Positions 51,506 through 60,401 of a stretch of DNA of 64,000 nt are shown in pieces. The stretch lies in assembly GCF_904831005.1 (NCBI RefSeq), contig NZ_LR882982.1, positions 3,162,001 to 3,226,000 on the forward strand, read 5' to 3'. The DNA comes from Microbacterium hydrocarbonoxydans. GTDB taxonomy: Bacteria; Actinomycetota; Actinomycetes; Actinomycetales; Microbacteriaceae. The notes beneath the pieces were generated by a model. That model made no database searches, had not been told where the DNA came from, and saw only the letters and a program-made list of their open reading frames with translations. How positions within the stretch are numbered: position 1 is the stretch's first letter; the number at the start of each line of letters is the position of its first letter. The position numbers and the translations under genes were made by a program.

Positions 51506-51969
51506 CCGCGACGGAGCCACTCGCCTCGCTGGTGTACTGCAGCACTGCCACACAGCCGTTCGGCGTCGACGAGCTCGACGACCTGCTGGCGGTGAGCCGT
51601 GCCCGCAACAGCGATCGGGACATCACCGGGATGCTGCTCTACCGCGGTGGAGAGTTCGTGCAGATCCTGGAGGGCCCTCGGACGAGGGTCGAACAGCTGA
51701 TGGAGAAGATCGGCCGCGATCCGCGGCACAGAGATCTCCGTGTGCTGATCGAGGAGCCGCTGCACGAGCGGCGCTTCGAGGACTGGACGATGGGATATCA
51801 GTCGCTCGTCGCTCCACGAGCGGGGATGGCGGAGGGGTACCGCGACTCTTTCGACGACCTGCGCATGGGCGATCACGACATGATCGGCCGAGCCATCATG
51901 GAACTCACGCTCTGGTTCCGCGTGCGGGAGTCGACGACCCGCCAGACGATCGAGAGCGACGCCCGCTAG
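51502..51969 (+). CDS. BLUF-domain blue-light photoreceptor
   Basis: A 155-residue single-domain BLUF protein. Residues that bind flavin and signal are visible: Tyr in LVYCSTA, Asn in ARNSDRDITGMLLY, Gln in GEFVQILEGP and Trp in FEDWTMGYQ. The order and spacing match BLUF. About 50 residues follow the domain, so it has a short C-terminal helix region but no output domain; it must act through a partner protein. Overlaps the 85-residue gene upstream. Confidence 0.88.
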   Translation: MTATEPLASLVYCSTATQPFGVDELDDLLAVSRARNSDRDITGMLLYRGGEFVQILEGPRTRVEQLMEKIGRDPRHRDLRVLIEEPLHERRFEDWTMGYQSLVAPRAGMAEGYRDSFDDLRMGDHDMIGRAIMELTLWFRVRESTTRQTIESDAR

Positions 51970-51973
51970 CGCC

Positions 51974-52966
51974 TCACACGGCGTCGGTCGCGCTCAGCAC
52001 GGGCCAGGCGCCGTCAGAGGTGTTCGCGATCACCGTTGCGGTGACGCCGGACGCGGGATCGTGCCATGTTCGCGCCGACACTCCCGCGTCGTATCCCTCG
52101 AGAATCACGGCGTCCGACTCCCAGCCGCGCCAGAAGCCGCGCGAATAGCGCATGTGCTCGTCGTCGACTGAGCGCAGTGGCTCTGTCAGCATCGAGAGAG
52201 TGCGTGCAGACACGATCCGGTGCGAGAACAGCGCCGACCAGAATCCGGCGAGATCCGCCGCCGTGGTGACGATGCCTCCGTCGCCGCTGCCGCGCACGGG
52301 AAGGTGCAGCACGTTGGTCCGGTCGTCGTCGTCTCCCAGGTATCCGACGGCCATGTCGCCCGGCGCGTCATCCGTGCGGGGGAATCCCGTGGCCGACATC
52401 CCTGCGGGCGAGACGACCCGCCGGTCGATCAGGTCGTGAAAGGGCACCGACGACGCTCTCTCGGCGATGAGAGCCAGCACCACGAAGCCGCTGTTGCAGT
52501 AGGCGAAGCGCGAGCCGGGTGAACTGACCTGGGGGCGGCCGTCGAGCACCGGGACGAACGCCTCGGTGTTGTCGAGCGCGTGCAGGGGGCCGTCGATGAC
52601 GTAGTCGGTGATCGACCCGGACGACTCGTCGATGTAGTCGCCGATGCCGGAGGTGTGCGAGAGCAGATGCTCGACGGTGACCGCATCGTCGATGAGCGGA
52701 AGATCATCGCCGAGGAGCGGGCGCACGCGCGCGTCGAGCGAGAGGATGCCGTCTTCGATCAGGGAGCCCACCGCCAATGCGGTGAAGCCCTTGCCGACGC
52801 TCGCCACCCCGAACCGGGTGTCGACCGTCGCCGGAATGCGATGAGCTCTGTCGGCGAGACCGTAGGCCTCGGCGGACGGCTCCTCATCGCGGCGATCGAC
52901 GCGGATGACGCCGCTGAAGCCGTGTTCCCGCGCGGCACCGTGCAGCGCGGAGGCGATGTCGGTCAT
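51974..52966 (-). CDS. Beta-lactamase-fold serine hydrolase
   Basis: A 330-residue class C-like hydrolase without signal peptide. SxxK in GVASVGKGFTAL, YxN in YCNSGFVV. The C-terminal HxG/KTG equivalent is not clear (a DAGVSARTWHDPASG stretch stands there), so activity is probable but not certain. Cytoplasmic esterase or D-amino-acid peptidase activity is usual for such proteins. ATG 52966 with GAAAGAG upstream is not obvious. Confidence 0.75.
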   Translation of the reverse strand: MTDIASALHGAAREHGFSGVIRVDRRDEEPSAEAYGLADRAHRIPATVDTRFGVASVGKGFTALAVGSLIEDGILSLDARVRPLLGDDLPLIDDAVTVEHLLSHTSGIGDYIDESSGSITDYVIDGPLHALDNTEAFVPVLDGRPQVSSPGSRFAYCNSGFVVLALIAERASSVPFHDLIDRRVVSPAGMSATGFPRTDDAPGDMAVGYLGDDDDRTNVLHLPVRGSGDGGIVTTAADLAGFWSALFSHRIVSARTLSMLTEPLRSVDDEHMRYSRGFWRGWESDAVILEGYDAGVSARTWHDPASGVTATVIANTSDGAWPVLSATDAV

Positions 52967-53014
52967 GGAAAGAGGGTATTGGATGGGCGCGGGCTCTGCT
53001 CGGCAGTCGGCGAC

Positions 53015-53962
53015 TCAGGCCAGGGTGTCGAAGCGCCGCCGATAGTCCGACGGTGTGCATCCGAACGCCGACGCGAAGTTCTGGCGCAGGGTGATGGGGC
53101 TTCCGAAGCCGCAGGTCGCGGCGATCTGATCGATCGAGAGTCCCGTGGCCTCGAGAAGCCGCCGTGCCTCATCGAGGCGCTGCGAACGCACCCACGCCGC
53201 GGGTGTGGATCCGGTGCTCGAGCGGAAGGCCCTCACGAACGAGCGACGGCTCATATGGGCGGCGTCTGCGAGTGCGTCGACGCTGAGATCCTCATCGAGG
53301 TGTCCGAGCGCCCACGCGCAGGCGCGCGCGATCGGATCATCGGCCGCGCGCTCCGCGACGGGACGCTCGATGTACTGTGCCTGTCCGCCCTCGCGGTGAG
53401 GTGCCACGACCAGGCTCCGCGCCACTCGATTGGCCGCTTCCGCGCCCAGCCGCTGACGGACCACATGGATGCAGGCGTCGAGGCCCGACGCGGTTCCTGC
53501 CGAGGTCAGCACATCGCCGTGATCGATGTAGAGCGCGTCGGTCTCGATGCTGATCTCGGGGTGTCGCTCGGCGAGACCGTCGAGTGAGTGCCAGTGCGTG
53601 ACGGCGCTTCTCTGCCCGAGCAGGCCCAGGTCCGCGACCGCGATGGCCCCCAGGCAGAGTCCGGCCACGACCGCGCCGCTGCCGTGTGCGGCGACGACCG
53701 CCGCACGCAGGGCCGCACTCGGCGCGCGACCCTCGGCGACCCACGATGGTATGACCACGAGGTCGGCATCCTCGACGGCGGAGAGCGAGCGGACGCCGCC
53801 GATCGTGTAGCCCTCTGCAGTGCGGATGGAGCCGGCGCGTTCGGAGAAGAGCACCGACGACCAGTCGGCGAGGCCCAGGCGTGAGACCTCGTCGAAGACC
53901 ATCTGCGGCACGGAGAGGTGGAACATCGTCACGCCAGGGAAGGCGTAGATCGCGACCTTCAT
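53015..53962 (-). CDS. GlxA-type transcriptional regulator (DJ-1/PfpI plus AraC HTH)
   Basis: A 315-residue regulator with the same architecture as the one at 6158: DJ-1/PfpI domain (AGLCLGAIAVA with Cys103; TSAGTASGLDACIHVV) and AraC-type HTH (LADAAHMSRRSFVRAFRSSTG; IAATCGFGSPITLRQNF). ATG 53962 is preceded by GGGAAGG. It lies 26 bp after the isochorismatase-like gene in the same direction and probably regulates it. Confidence 0.87.
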   Translation of the reverse strand: MKVAIYAFPGVTMFHLSVPQMVFDEVSRLGLADWSSVLFSERAGSIRTAEGYTIGGVRSLSAVEDADLVVIPSWVAEGRAPSAALRAAVVAAHGSGAVVAGLCLGAIAVADLGLLGQRSAVTHWHSLDGLAERHPEISIETDALYIDHGDVLTSAGTASGLDACIHVVRQRLGAEAANRVARSLVVAPHREGGQAQYIERPVAERAADDPIARACAWALGHLDEDLSVDALADAAHMSRRSFVRAFRSSTGSTPAAWVRSQRLDEARRLLEATGLSIDQIAATCGFGSPITLRQNFASAFGCTPSDYRRRFDTLA

Positions 53963-53988
53963 GTGCGCCTTCCCGCGCGCGATGTCGA

Positions 53989-54621
53989 TCAGGCGCGCGC
54001 CGCAGCGCCGGCGGCGGCGGATTCGGGCAGAGTGCCCCTCGAGAGCGCGGTCCCGGTGCCGAGAGCGTCGACCCACGCGGTGGTCGAGGCGACGCACGCC
54101 CAGTTGGAGTGCAGCAGTGCCATCAGCGTGGTGTGCACGGTCTTCGCGTCGGACGATCCCGCGTCGTTGGCGATGTCGATCGCGCCCGTGGCGTCTGAGA
54201 GCACCTCGACGGTGACGCCGCGTGTCTCGGCATCCGCAGCGGTCGCGATGACGCAGTTGTTCGTCATGAACCCCACCAGAGTGATGGTGTCGATGCCGTT
54301 CTCGGTCAGCCACTCCTGCATCCCCGTCTCAGGGAAGATCGAGCTGAACTGCTTGACGACACGCTTCCACGCACCTGCATCCCGCCTCTCGAGGGACTCG
54401 TGGATGCGGAACTCCGGTCGATCCGGGTTGAACACCGGGGCGGCATCGCCCGCTGTGTGCTGAACCATGACCACGGGGATGCCGGCACGTTCGGCGGCGT
54501 CGATCGCGTCAGCGATCCGCAGGATCGACTCCTCGCGCGGCGGGTATGCGATGGGGAGGAGGCCGGTGAAGTACTCCTGCTGAGGGTCGATGACGATCAG
54601 AGCGCGGCGGGGAGCGGACAT
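53989..54621 (-). CDS. Isochorismatase-like cysteine hydrolase
   Basis: A 210-residue enzyme of the isochorismatase/nicotinamidase fold. The catalytic triad is in place: Asp12 in VIDPQQEY, Lys90 in KRVVKQFSS and Cys123 in MTNNCVI, so it is an amide or vinyl-ether hydrolase; the exact substrate is unknown. First gene of an operon with the GlxA regulator. Confidence 0.87.
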   Translation of the reverse strand: MSAPRRALIVIDPQQEYFTGLLPIAYPPREESILRIADAIDAAERAGIPVVMVQHTAGDAAPVFNPDRPEFRIHESLERRDAGAWKRVVKQFSSIFPETGMQEWLTENGIDTITLVGFMTNNCVIATAADAETRGVTVEVLSDATGAIDIANDAGSSDAKTVHTTLMALLHSNWACVASTTAWVDALGTGTALSRGTLPESAAAGAAARA

Positions 54622-54840
54622 GCGTCCTCCTGGAGGGGAAGTGGATGATGACCTTCAGTCTCACCCAGACGAGCGCTGTCGACCAGTGGCATGAATGCAC
54701 GCTATCGATGCTTTCAGGCCACCCTTTGCCACGCATACCGGGATCCCAGCATTCGCGTCTTGCTCGCGGCGTCGGGACGCGGGCGCATCCGTACTATCGA
54801 TCCCACCACCGCACCCTGCCGCAGACGCGAAGGCGAGCAG

Positions 54841-57516
54841 ATGAGTCACGATCTCGAGGGCGGGCGGCGTGAGTCACGGCCCGCCGCCCATACGCTGGAA
54901 CGACCGCGACTCTTGCGCGTGCTCACACGCGGACACTCCTTGACGGTCGTCAGCGGTCCGGCAGGAGGAGGCAAGTCGGTTCTGCTCAGCCAGTGGAGTG
55001 CGACACGATCGCAGCGAGGCATCGGCGTCGTGCGCATCGCGTTCGAGGGGCAGTTCGCGGACGAGAATCAGATGCTTCGCAGCGCTTTCACTCAGCTGCT
55101 CTCTCTCGGTCTCGTGCAGGACGAGGCGCAGGCGACGGCTCTGCTTCGCGGGTTCGAGAGCGTCCGGGATCGCTTCAGCACGGTTCTCACGGCGTTCGCC
55201 GAGGCCACAGGCCCGTGCGCATTGGTGATGGACAACGTGGAGCGCGCCGATGAAGCGAGGTGGCTGCAGCTGTGCGTCTGGCTGCTCGACGCCGCCCCGG
55301 CACTCCAGATCGTCGTCGCCACCCGCCGATCGCTCACGACGAGCGGCCTGCGCATACTGGCATCCCTCGACTCGGCCGTCATCGGGCCCGGGCAGCTGCT
55401 GTTCACCCCGGACGAGGCACGCACGGTGATCGAGAGCGTCTCGGGTGTGTCCATGAGCCACGGCGACCTGGGCGAGATCGGCGCGCTGCCGTTGTCGGCG
55501 CGCCTGCTGGGCCTCGCCCACGTGACGAGGAGAGGCCAGCTCGACGTCGTCGCCTCGGAGCGGGAGCAGATGGCGGATGCTCTGCTGTCGACCCTGGTCA
55601 GCGAGCGAGTCTCGCCCGATTTCCGGGAGTTCCTCATCAGGACCGCGGTGCCGGCCGTGGTCACCGTTGAGATCGCCTCGCGCCTCGGCTGGACGCACGA
55701 GGCTTCCGTGCATCTCGAGAGCGCGGAGGAGTACGGGCTGGGCATGTGGGAATCCGGCGATGACGGGCCCGCATTCGTCTACACGCCGGCGCTCCGCGAC
55801 GCGCTGCTGCGGGCTTTCGACCAGTCGCCCGCTGAGATCACCGCGCGGGTGCACCGCACCGTAGCCCTGTGGGCATTCGAGCATCGGCGTCCGCTCGAGG
55901 CGCTGTCGAACGCGGTGAAGGCGAAGGACTACGTGCTGGCGTCACGGCTCGGGCGCAAGGCCTGGTTCGTGCTCGCGCGCACGTGCCCCGACGATGTCGT
56001 GCACCTGCTCCAGCACGAGAATCCCGCCGTTCTCGTCAGATACCCGATCCTGGCGACCATCATGGCGCTCGTGCTCACGCAGCTGGGGCATCGCATGTGG
56101 GCGTTCGGCTACTTCCAGAGCGCCGCCATGAGGTTGCGCGGGCATCCGGCCGACGACGATCTGGTCGAGCGCTTCTGGACTCTCACCGTGCAATCTCTGG
56201 CGGAGCGCTTCGCCGGCAGGTTCCGCAGAGCGGGGCAGACCGCGTTCCTCGTGGCGCAGACCTTCGATGCCATGGATCCCGTGCAGCGCGGGAGCTGCAA
56301 CGGAGCGACTGCTCTGCTGCTCAGCAGCTGCGGGCTGAGTCACCTCTTCGCGGGGCATCCGGATGAGGCGGCGTCGGTGCTCGAACAGGGGATGACGATG
56401 AGGGTCGCTGATGCGGTGACCCTGTTCGAGAACGGTGTCACGCTCCGCATTCCCGACGACGATGGCGGCTGGTATCACTGCGCTTCCACGCTCGCCGCGG
56501 TGCACGCGATCCATGGTCGGCTGGCCGCCGCTCGTCAGGTTCTGGGGCAGATCGACGCCGCCGACCCGCCTGTGGCGTGGAGAGTCGATCTGTTCGGGAT
56601 CATGGAGCAGGTCGCACGGGCTCACATCGCGGTCGCAGAGGGAGACCTGACGGGCGCCCGACAGCGGGTCGAGAGTGTGGCGCACCACCTCGGATCCACC
56701 GAGCTGTGGCCGTTCATCGTGCACGCCCAGAGCCTGGTGGCGCTGCATTCCGGGCAGCCCGCCGAGGCGCTCGTCCTGCTGTCCCGTGCACTGCGCCGCA
56801 ACGTGAACTCGACGACGTCCGACTACGCGATGAGGGTCCTCTCAGCGGCGCGCGCGGCGTGTCACCTGGCGTCGGGCAATCGTCCGACAGCTGAACGAGC
56901 CCTCGCGCAACTCCCCGATCAGGCCGCCGAGCGTCACGCGCTCAGGGCCTTGGGCATGTTGCTGTCGGGCGATCTCGGCGGGGCGCTCGTGAGCGCAGAG
57001 TCACTCGTTCCCGAACACGAAGACGACCCCCTTCGCCCGGAGTGGAGACCGCTCGCGCTGGTCATCGCGGCCGTCGCGTCGGCCCGACTCGGGTTGCGTG
57101 AGGCCGCAGCCTGGGCGATCGCGCATGCCATGGCGCTCATGGTCGAGGAGGGAACGCGCCTGCCGCTCGCGATGATGCGACGCGACGACCTGTCTCTGAT
57201 CCGCGCGCTGTGCGACGAGGGCGGTCGCGCGGTCGTGGACGCACACCTTGCGGGACGCTCGACAGCAGACGACATGTTCGCCCTGCTTCCCGCGCACGTG
57301 TCGCTCACTGCCAGGGAGCGCGCGGTGATGCGTGAACTCAGCCGCACGGCCTCGACGGCCGACATCGCGAAGGCGCTCTTCGTCTCCCCGAACACCGTCA
57401 AGGTCCAGCGGCGGAGTGCCTACCGCAAGCTCGGAGCCTCGACCCGCGAGCAGGCTCTGCTCCGAGCTGCCGAATTGGGGATCCTGACCGGCGGCTCGGA
57501 GGGCCCCGAGCGTTGA
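54841..57516 (+). CDS. Large LuxR-family regulator with N-terminal ATPase (MalT/LAL type)
   Basis: An 891-residue protein. Walker A is VSGPAGGGKSV (38-48); a STAND-like ATPase region follows (CALVMDNVERADEARWLQL as Walker B, LQIVVATRR as sensor); the middle part is helical repeats (TPR-like); the C-terminus is a LuxR HTH (LTARERAVMRELSRTASTADIAKALFVSPNTVKVQRRSAYRKLG). It probably senses an inducer by oligomerisation. ATG 54841 with GAAGGCGAG upstream; the frame extends to 54691. Diverges from the isochorismatase gene; targets unknown. Confidence 0.87.
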   Translation: MSHDLEGGRRESRPAAHTLERPRLLRVLTRGHSLTVVSGPAGGGKSVLLSQWSATRSQRGIGVVRIAFEGQFADENQMLRSAFTQLLSLGLVQDEAQATALLRGFESVRDRFSTVLTAFAEATGPCALVMDNVERADEARWLQLCVWLLDAAPALQIVVATRRSLTTSGLRILASLDSAVIGPGQLLFTPDEARTVIESVSGVSMSHGDLGEIGALPLSARLLGLAHVTRRGQLDVVASEREQMADALLSTLVSERVSPDFREFLIRTAVPAVVTVEIASRLGWTHEASVHLESAEEYGLGMWESGDDGPAFVYTPALRDALLRAFDQSPAEITARVHRTVALWAFEHRRPLEALSNAVKAKDYVLASRLGRKAWFVLARTCPDDVVHLLQHENPAVLVRYPILATIMALVLTQLGHRMWAFGYFQSAAMRLRGHPADDDLVERFWTLTVQSLAERFAGRFRRAGQTAFLVAQTFDAMDPVQRGSCNGATALLLSSCGLSHLFAGHPDEAASVLEQGMTMRVADAVTLFENGVTLRIPDDDGGWYHCASTLAAVHAIHGRLAAARQVLGQIDAADPPVAWRVDLFGIMEQVARAHIAVAEGDLTGARQRVESVAHHLGSTELWPFIVHAQSLVALHSGQPAEALVLLSRALRRNVNSTTSDYAMRVLSAARAACHLASGNRPTAERALAQLPDQAAERHALRALGMLLSGDLGGALVSAESLVPEHEDDPLRPEWRPLALVIAAVASARLGLREAAAWAIAHAMALMVEEGTRLPLAMMRRDDLSLIRALCDEGGRAVVDAHLAGRSTADDMFALLPAHVSLTARERAVMRELSRTASTADIAKALFVSPNTVKVQRRSAYRKLGASTREQALLRAAELGILTGGSEGPER

Positions 57517-57734
57517 CGACGAGAATGAGGCGTATGGCGAGCCTGGGGTGCGCGCGATACGCCTCATGGTCGAAGCACCCCCGCGGGGCTTCCGCGGCGA
57601 GCACCCTAACCGACCACTCATCACGCTACGAGCGCTCGTGTCGCTGTGCAGGTGCTCGGCGCAGGATCGACCCGTCTTAACCCTCCGTTTCACCCGGGCG
57701 TCTCGCTCGCGGTGCGTGCGAGACCACGACGGAT

Positions 57735-58406
57735 TCAGAAGCTGCCGATGCCCTTGCCGATCATGACCACGCCGATGACCAGCAGGAGCACCGTCATCAC
57801 CGTGGCGTTGTTGTGTACGAGCCAGGTGCGCAACGAGTCGAGCGGCGCCGTCATCTTCTTCGCGGCGAGGAGATAGGCGATCACCGGCACCGCCACCGTC
57901 GATGCGGCGATCAGGGTGAAGACGACGATCGCGAGTGCGGTCTCGCCGCCGGTCAGGCCCTCCGAGCCGATCGCGAGCCCTGCGCCGGCTCCCATCAGCA
58001 GGTTCTTGGGGTTCAGGCCCGACAGCAGGAAACCGAGGACGAGCGCGCGCACGGCGGTCATGGTGTCGATCGCCGACATCCACGCCGGCAAGGTGGGCTC
58101 GGCGTCGCCGTGCGGGCGTGAGCGCCATTGTCGGACGGCGAGGAAGAGCAGCCCTGCGCCCAGGATCAGCTTGATGACACCGGCGATCGGGGTCGGAGCG
58201 TCGGAGTCGTCCTGCGGCAGGATCGACGACAGCAGCGTGAACACCACGACCGCGACGACGATGCCCAGCACCCACCCGACGAGGAAGCCCACGCTCGTCG
58301 AGCGGGCCTTCGGCGAGAGCAGCATGAGGATCGCGGCGATGATCGGGATCGGGCTGATCGCGACGCCGAGCGCGAGGGGGAGGATCTCCCCGATGACGGA
58401 TCCCAT
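57735..58406 (-). CDS. GAP-family membrane protein (LysE-like)
   Basis: A 223-residue six-helix membrane protein: LALGVAISPIPIIAAILMLLSPKARSTSVGFLVGWVLG at the N-terminus and GFLLSGLNPKNLLM in the centre, the two repeats typical of the GAP/LysE-like group associated with lipid or solute export. Helix 2 ends before an extracellular acidic loop. Function here unknown. ATG 58406 preceded by GCAGGG. Confidence 0.8.
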   Translation of the reverse strand: MGSVIGEILPLALGVAISPIPIIAAILMLLSPKARSTSVGFLVGWVLGIVVAVVVFTLLSSILPQDDSDAPTPIAGVIKLILGAGLLFLAVRQWRSRPHGDAEPTLPAWMSAIDTMTAVRALVLGFLLSGLNPKNLLMGAGAGLAIGSEGLTGGETALAIVVFTLIAASTVAVPVIAYLLAAKKMTAPLDSLRTWLVHNNATVMTVLLLVIGVVMIGKGIGSF

Positions 58407-58493
58407 GTGGCCCTGCTTTCGCTCGAAGTGGGTCGCTCACACGACTGACGCTGCTGCTCAGCATCCTCCGTGATCATGCAGCCCCGCCCAGGG

Positions 58494-58516
58494 CGCTCAC
58501 CCCCTCGGGGTGAGCG
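58494..58516. repeat. Perfect palindrome upstream of the ABC/two-component operon
   Basis: Arms CGCTCACCCC (58494-58503) and GGGGTGAGCG (58507-58516) are perfect with a 3-base centre. It is 113 bp upstream of the ATPase start; an operator or a stem-loop are both possible. No T-run follows and the gene upstream is on the other strand, so a terminator is less likely. Confidence 0.4.
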
Positions 58517-58629
58517 GACGACGTGTGCGATGTAGACCCAGGTACTGCCTCACCGCCCGGTTCAGGACCGCAGCCCGATGTGCGCGTGCGCGGCCGTTCG
58601 TAGCGTCGAAGATGAACGAAAGGCGCGAC

Positions 58630-59562
58630 ATGATTCGAGTGCAGTCTCTGACCAAGCGATACGGCGACAGGGTGGCCGTGAACGGGATCGACTTCACGGT
58701 CGAACCCGGCACGGTCACCGGGTTCCTGGGGCCGAACGGCGCAGGCAAGTCCACGACCATGCGGATGATCGTGGGCCTGGACCGACCGAGCGCGGGCATG
58801 GCGGAGGTGAACGGTCGCCCCTACCGCGATCTGCCCGCACCGCTGCGCGAGGTGGGCGTGCTGCTCGACGCCCGGTCGGCGCACAGGCGACGCACGGCCT
58901 ACAGGCATCTGCTCGCGATCGCTGCCACGCATGACATCGGCTCTGCCCGGGTGCACGAGGTGATCGGGATCGCCGGACTCGACGCCGTGGCCGACAAGCG
59001 GGTCGGCGGGTTCTCGCTGGGCATGAACCAGCGGCTCGGCATCGCCGCCGCTCTGCTCGGGGATCCGCCGACGATCATCCTCGACGAGCCGGTGAACGGC
59101 CTCGACCCCGACGGCATCCTGTGGATCAGGGGGCTGCTGCGACAGCTCGCGGGGGAGGGCAGGACCGTGCTGCTCTCGTCGCACCTGATGAGCGAGATGA
59201 CCCAGACGGCCGACCACCTGCTCGTCATCGGTCGAGGCTCGATCCTCGCCGACGGGCCGCTGCACGAGGTGGTCTCGGGCGCGACCCGCTCGGTGGTGCG
59301 CGTGCGCACGCGAGAGGCGGAACGACTGACGAGGCTCATCGTGAGCCGGGGAGCGACGGTCGCGCCTCACGTCGACGGGGCATTGGAGATCGAGGACCTC
59401 GACGCAGAAGGCGTCGCACGCACGGCCGCCGACGCGGGCATCGTGCTCTACGAGATCGCCACGATCGAGGGGTCGCTGGAAGACGCCTATCTCGCCCTCA
59501 CGGCGCACGACACCGAGTACAGCGCGACCACGCAGGATGCCGCAGAAGGAGCCCGACCATGA
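58630..59562 (+). CDS. ABC-2-type exporter ATP-binding protein (paralogue of 14150)
   Basis: A 310-residue ATPase: GPNGAGKSTTMRMIVGLDRP, FSLGMNQRLGIAAALLGDPPTIILDEPVNGLDP and SSHLMSEMTQTADHLL. Nearly every stretch can be aligned with the ATPase at 14150 (for example GKSTTMRMIVGLD and SSHLMSEM are shared). ATG 58630 follows GAAAGG; an upstream in-frame ATG at 58612 is weaker. First gene of a four-gene operon with all junctions overlapping by 4 bp. Confidence 0.88.
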   Translation: MIRVQSLTKRYGDRVAVNGIDFTVEPGTVTGFLGPNGAGKSTTMRMIVGLDRPSAGMAEVNGRPYRDLPAPLREVGVLLDARSAHRRRTAYRHLLAIAATHDIGSARVHEVIGIAGLDAVADKRVGGFSLGMNQRLGIAAALLGDPPTIILDEPVNGLDPDGILWIRGLLRQLAGEGRTVLLSSHLMSEMTQTADHLLVIGRGSILADGPLHEVVSGATRSVVRVRTREAERLTRLIVSRGATVAPHVDGALEIEDLDAEGVARTAADAGIVLYEIATIEGSLEDAYLALTAHDTEYSATTQDAAEGARP

Positions 59563-60401
59563 CCATCACGACGAACCCTCGACGGGCGGATGCACGCACT
59601 CGCCGCCCCGCGTTCAGGCACGTGCTGCGCTCGGAGCGGATCAAGCTCTTCAGCCTTCCCTCGGCCGCTCTCGCCCTGATCGCGATCTTCCTGATCGGCG
59701 TCTGCGGCAGCCTGTTCCTCGGTGTCACGCTGGAGTCGTCGGGTGCGCCGTCGGTGCCGTCGATCGAGCGCACGATGGCCGACGTCACCGTGCCGACCGT
59801 CGTTCTGGGGCAGATCATCGCCGGTATCCTCGGAGTCATGCTGATCGGGGCCGAGTATGCATCGGGCTCCGTCCAGCCCACCTTCGTCGCGGTGCCCGAC
59901 AGAGGCCGCGTGCTTCGCGCGAAGGCGATCGTGGCGGCGACCGCCGTGACCGCCGTCGCACTGCTCACGGTCTTCACCGCGTGGGCGCTCACGACACCGA
60001 TCTATGCGCAGTTCGGCCTCGCAGCCCCGCTCGCGGCACCCGGAGTCGTGGTCGCGTTGCTCAGCTCGGCGGGCTACCTCGGGCTCTGCGCGCTGTTCGG
60101 AGTGGGCATCGGGGCACTGGTGCGCTCGACCACGGCAGGAGCGATCATCGTCTTCCTCGCCACACTGCTGCTGCCCGTGCTCACGTCGCTGCTTCCCTAC
60201 GGCCTGCTCTCGCGCGTGCTGAGAATCGCACAGCTGGGCAACGCGGGTGACGCCATGAGCCGGGTCGGTGCGGAGGGCGGTCCGTTCCTCGACCTGTGGG
60301 CGGGACACATCAGCGTCGGCGCGGGCTGGCTGATCGCATCGATCTGGGCGGCGGTCGCGCTCGCCGCCGGTGCGATCGCACTGCGGACGCGAGACGTATG
60401 A
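59559..60401 (+). CDS. ABC-2-type exporter permease (paralogue of 15073)
   Basis: A 280-residue, six-helix permease. It opens with the ABC-2 signature RSERIKLFSLPSAALALIA and keeps the GIxGVMLIGAEYASGSVQPTFVA block shared with the 15073 permease. It pairs with the ATPase at 58630. GAAGGAG lies before ATG 59559, and ATGA overlaps join it to both neighbours. Confidence 0.87.
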   Translation: MTITTNPRRADARTRRPAFRHVLRSERIKLFSLPSAALALIAIFLIGVCGSLFLGVTLESSGAPSVPSIERTMADVTVPTVVLGQIIAGILGVMLIGAEYASGSVQPTFVAVPDRGRVLRAKAIVAATAVTAVALLTVFTAWALTTPIYAQFGLAAPLAAPGVVVALLSSAGYLGLCALFGVGIGALVRSTTAGAIIVFLATLLLPVLTSLLPYGLLSRVLRIAQLGNAGDAMSRVGAEGGPFLDLWAGHISVGAGWLIASIWAAVALAAGAIALRTRDV

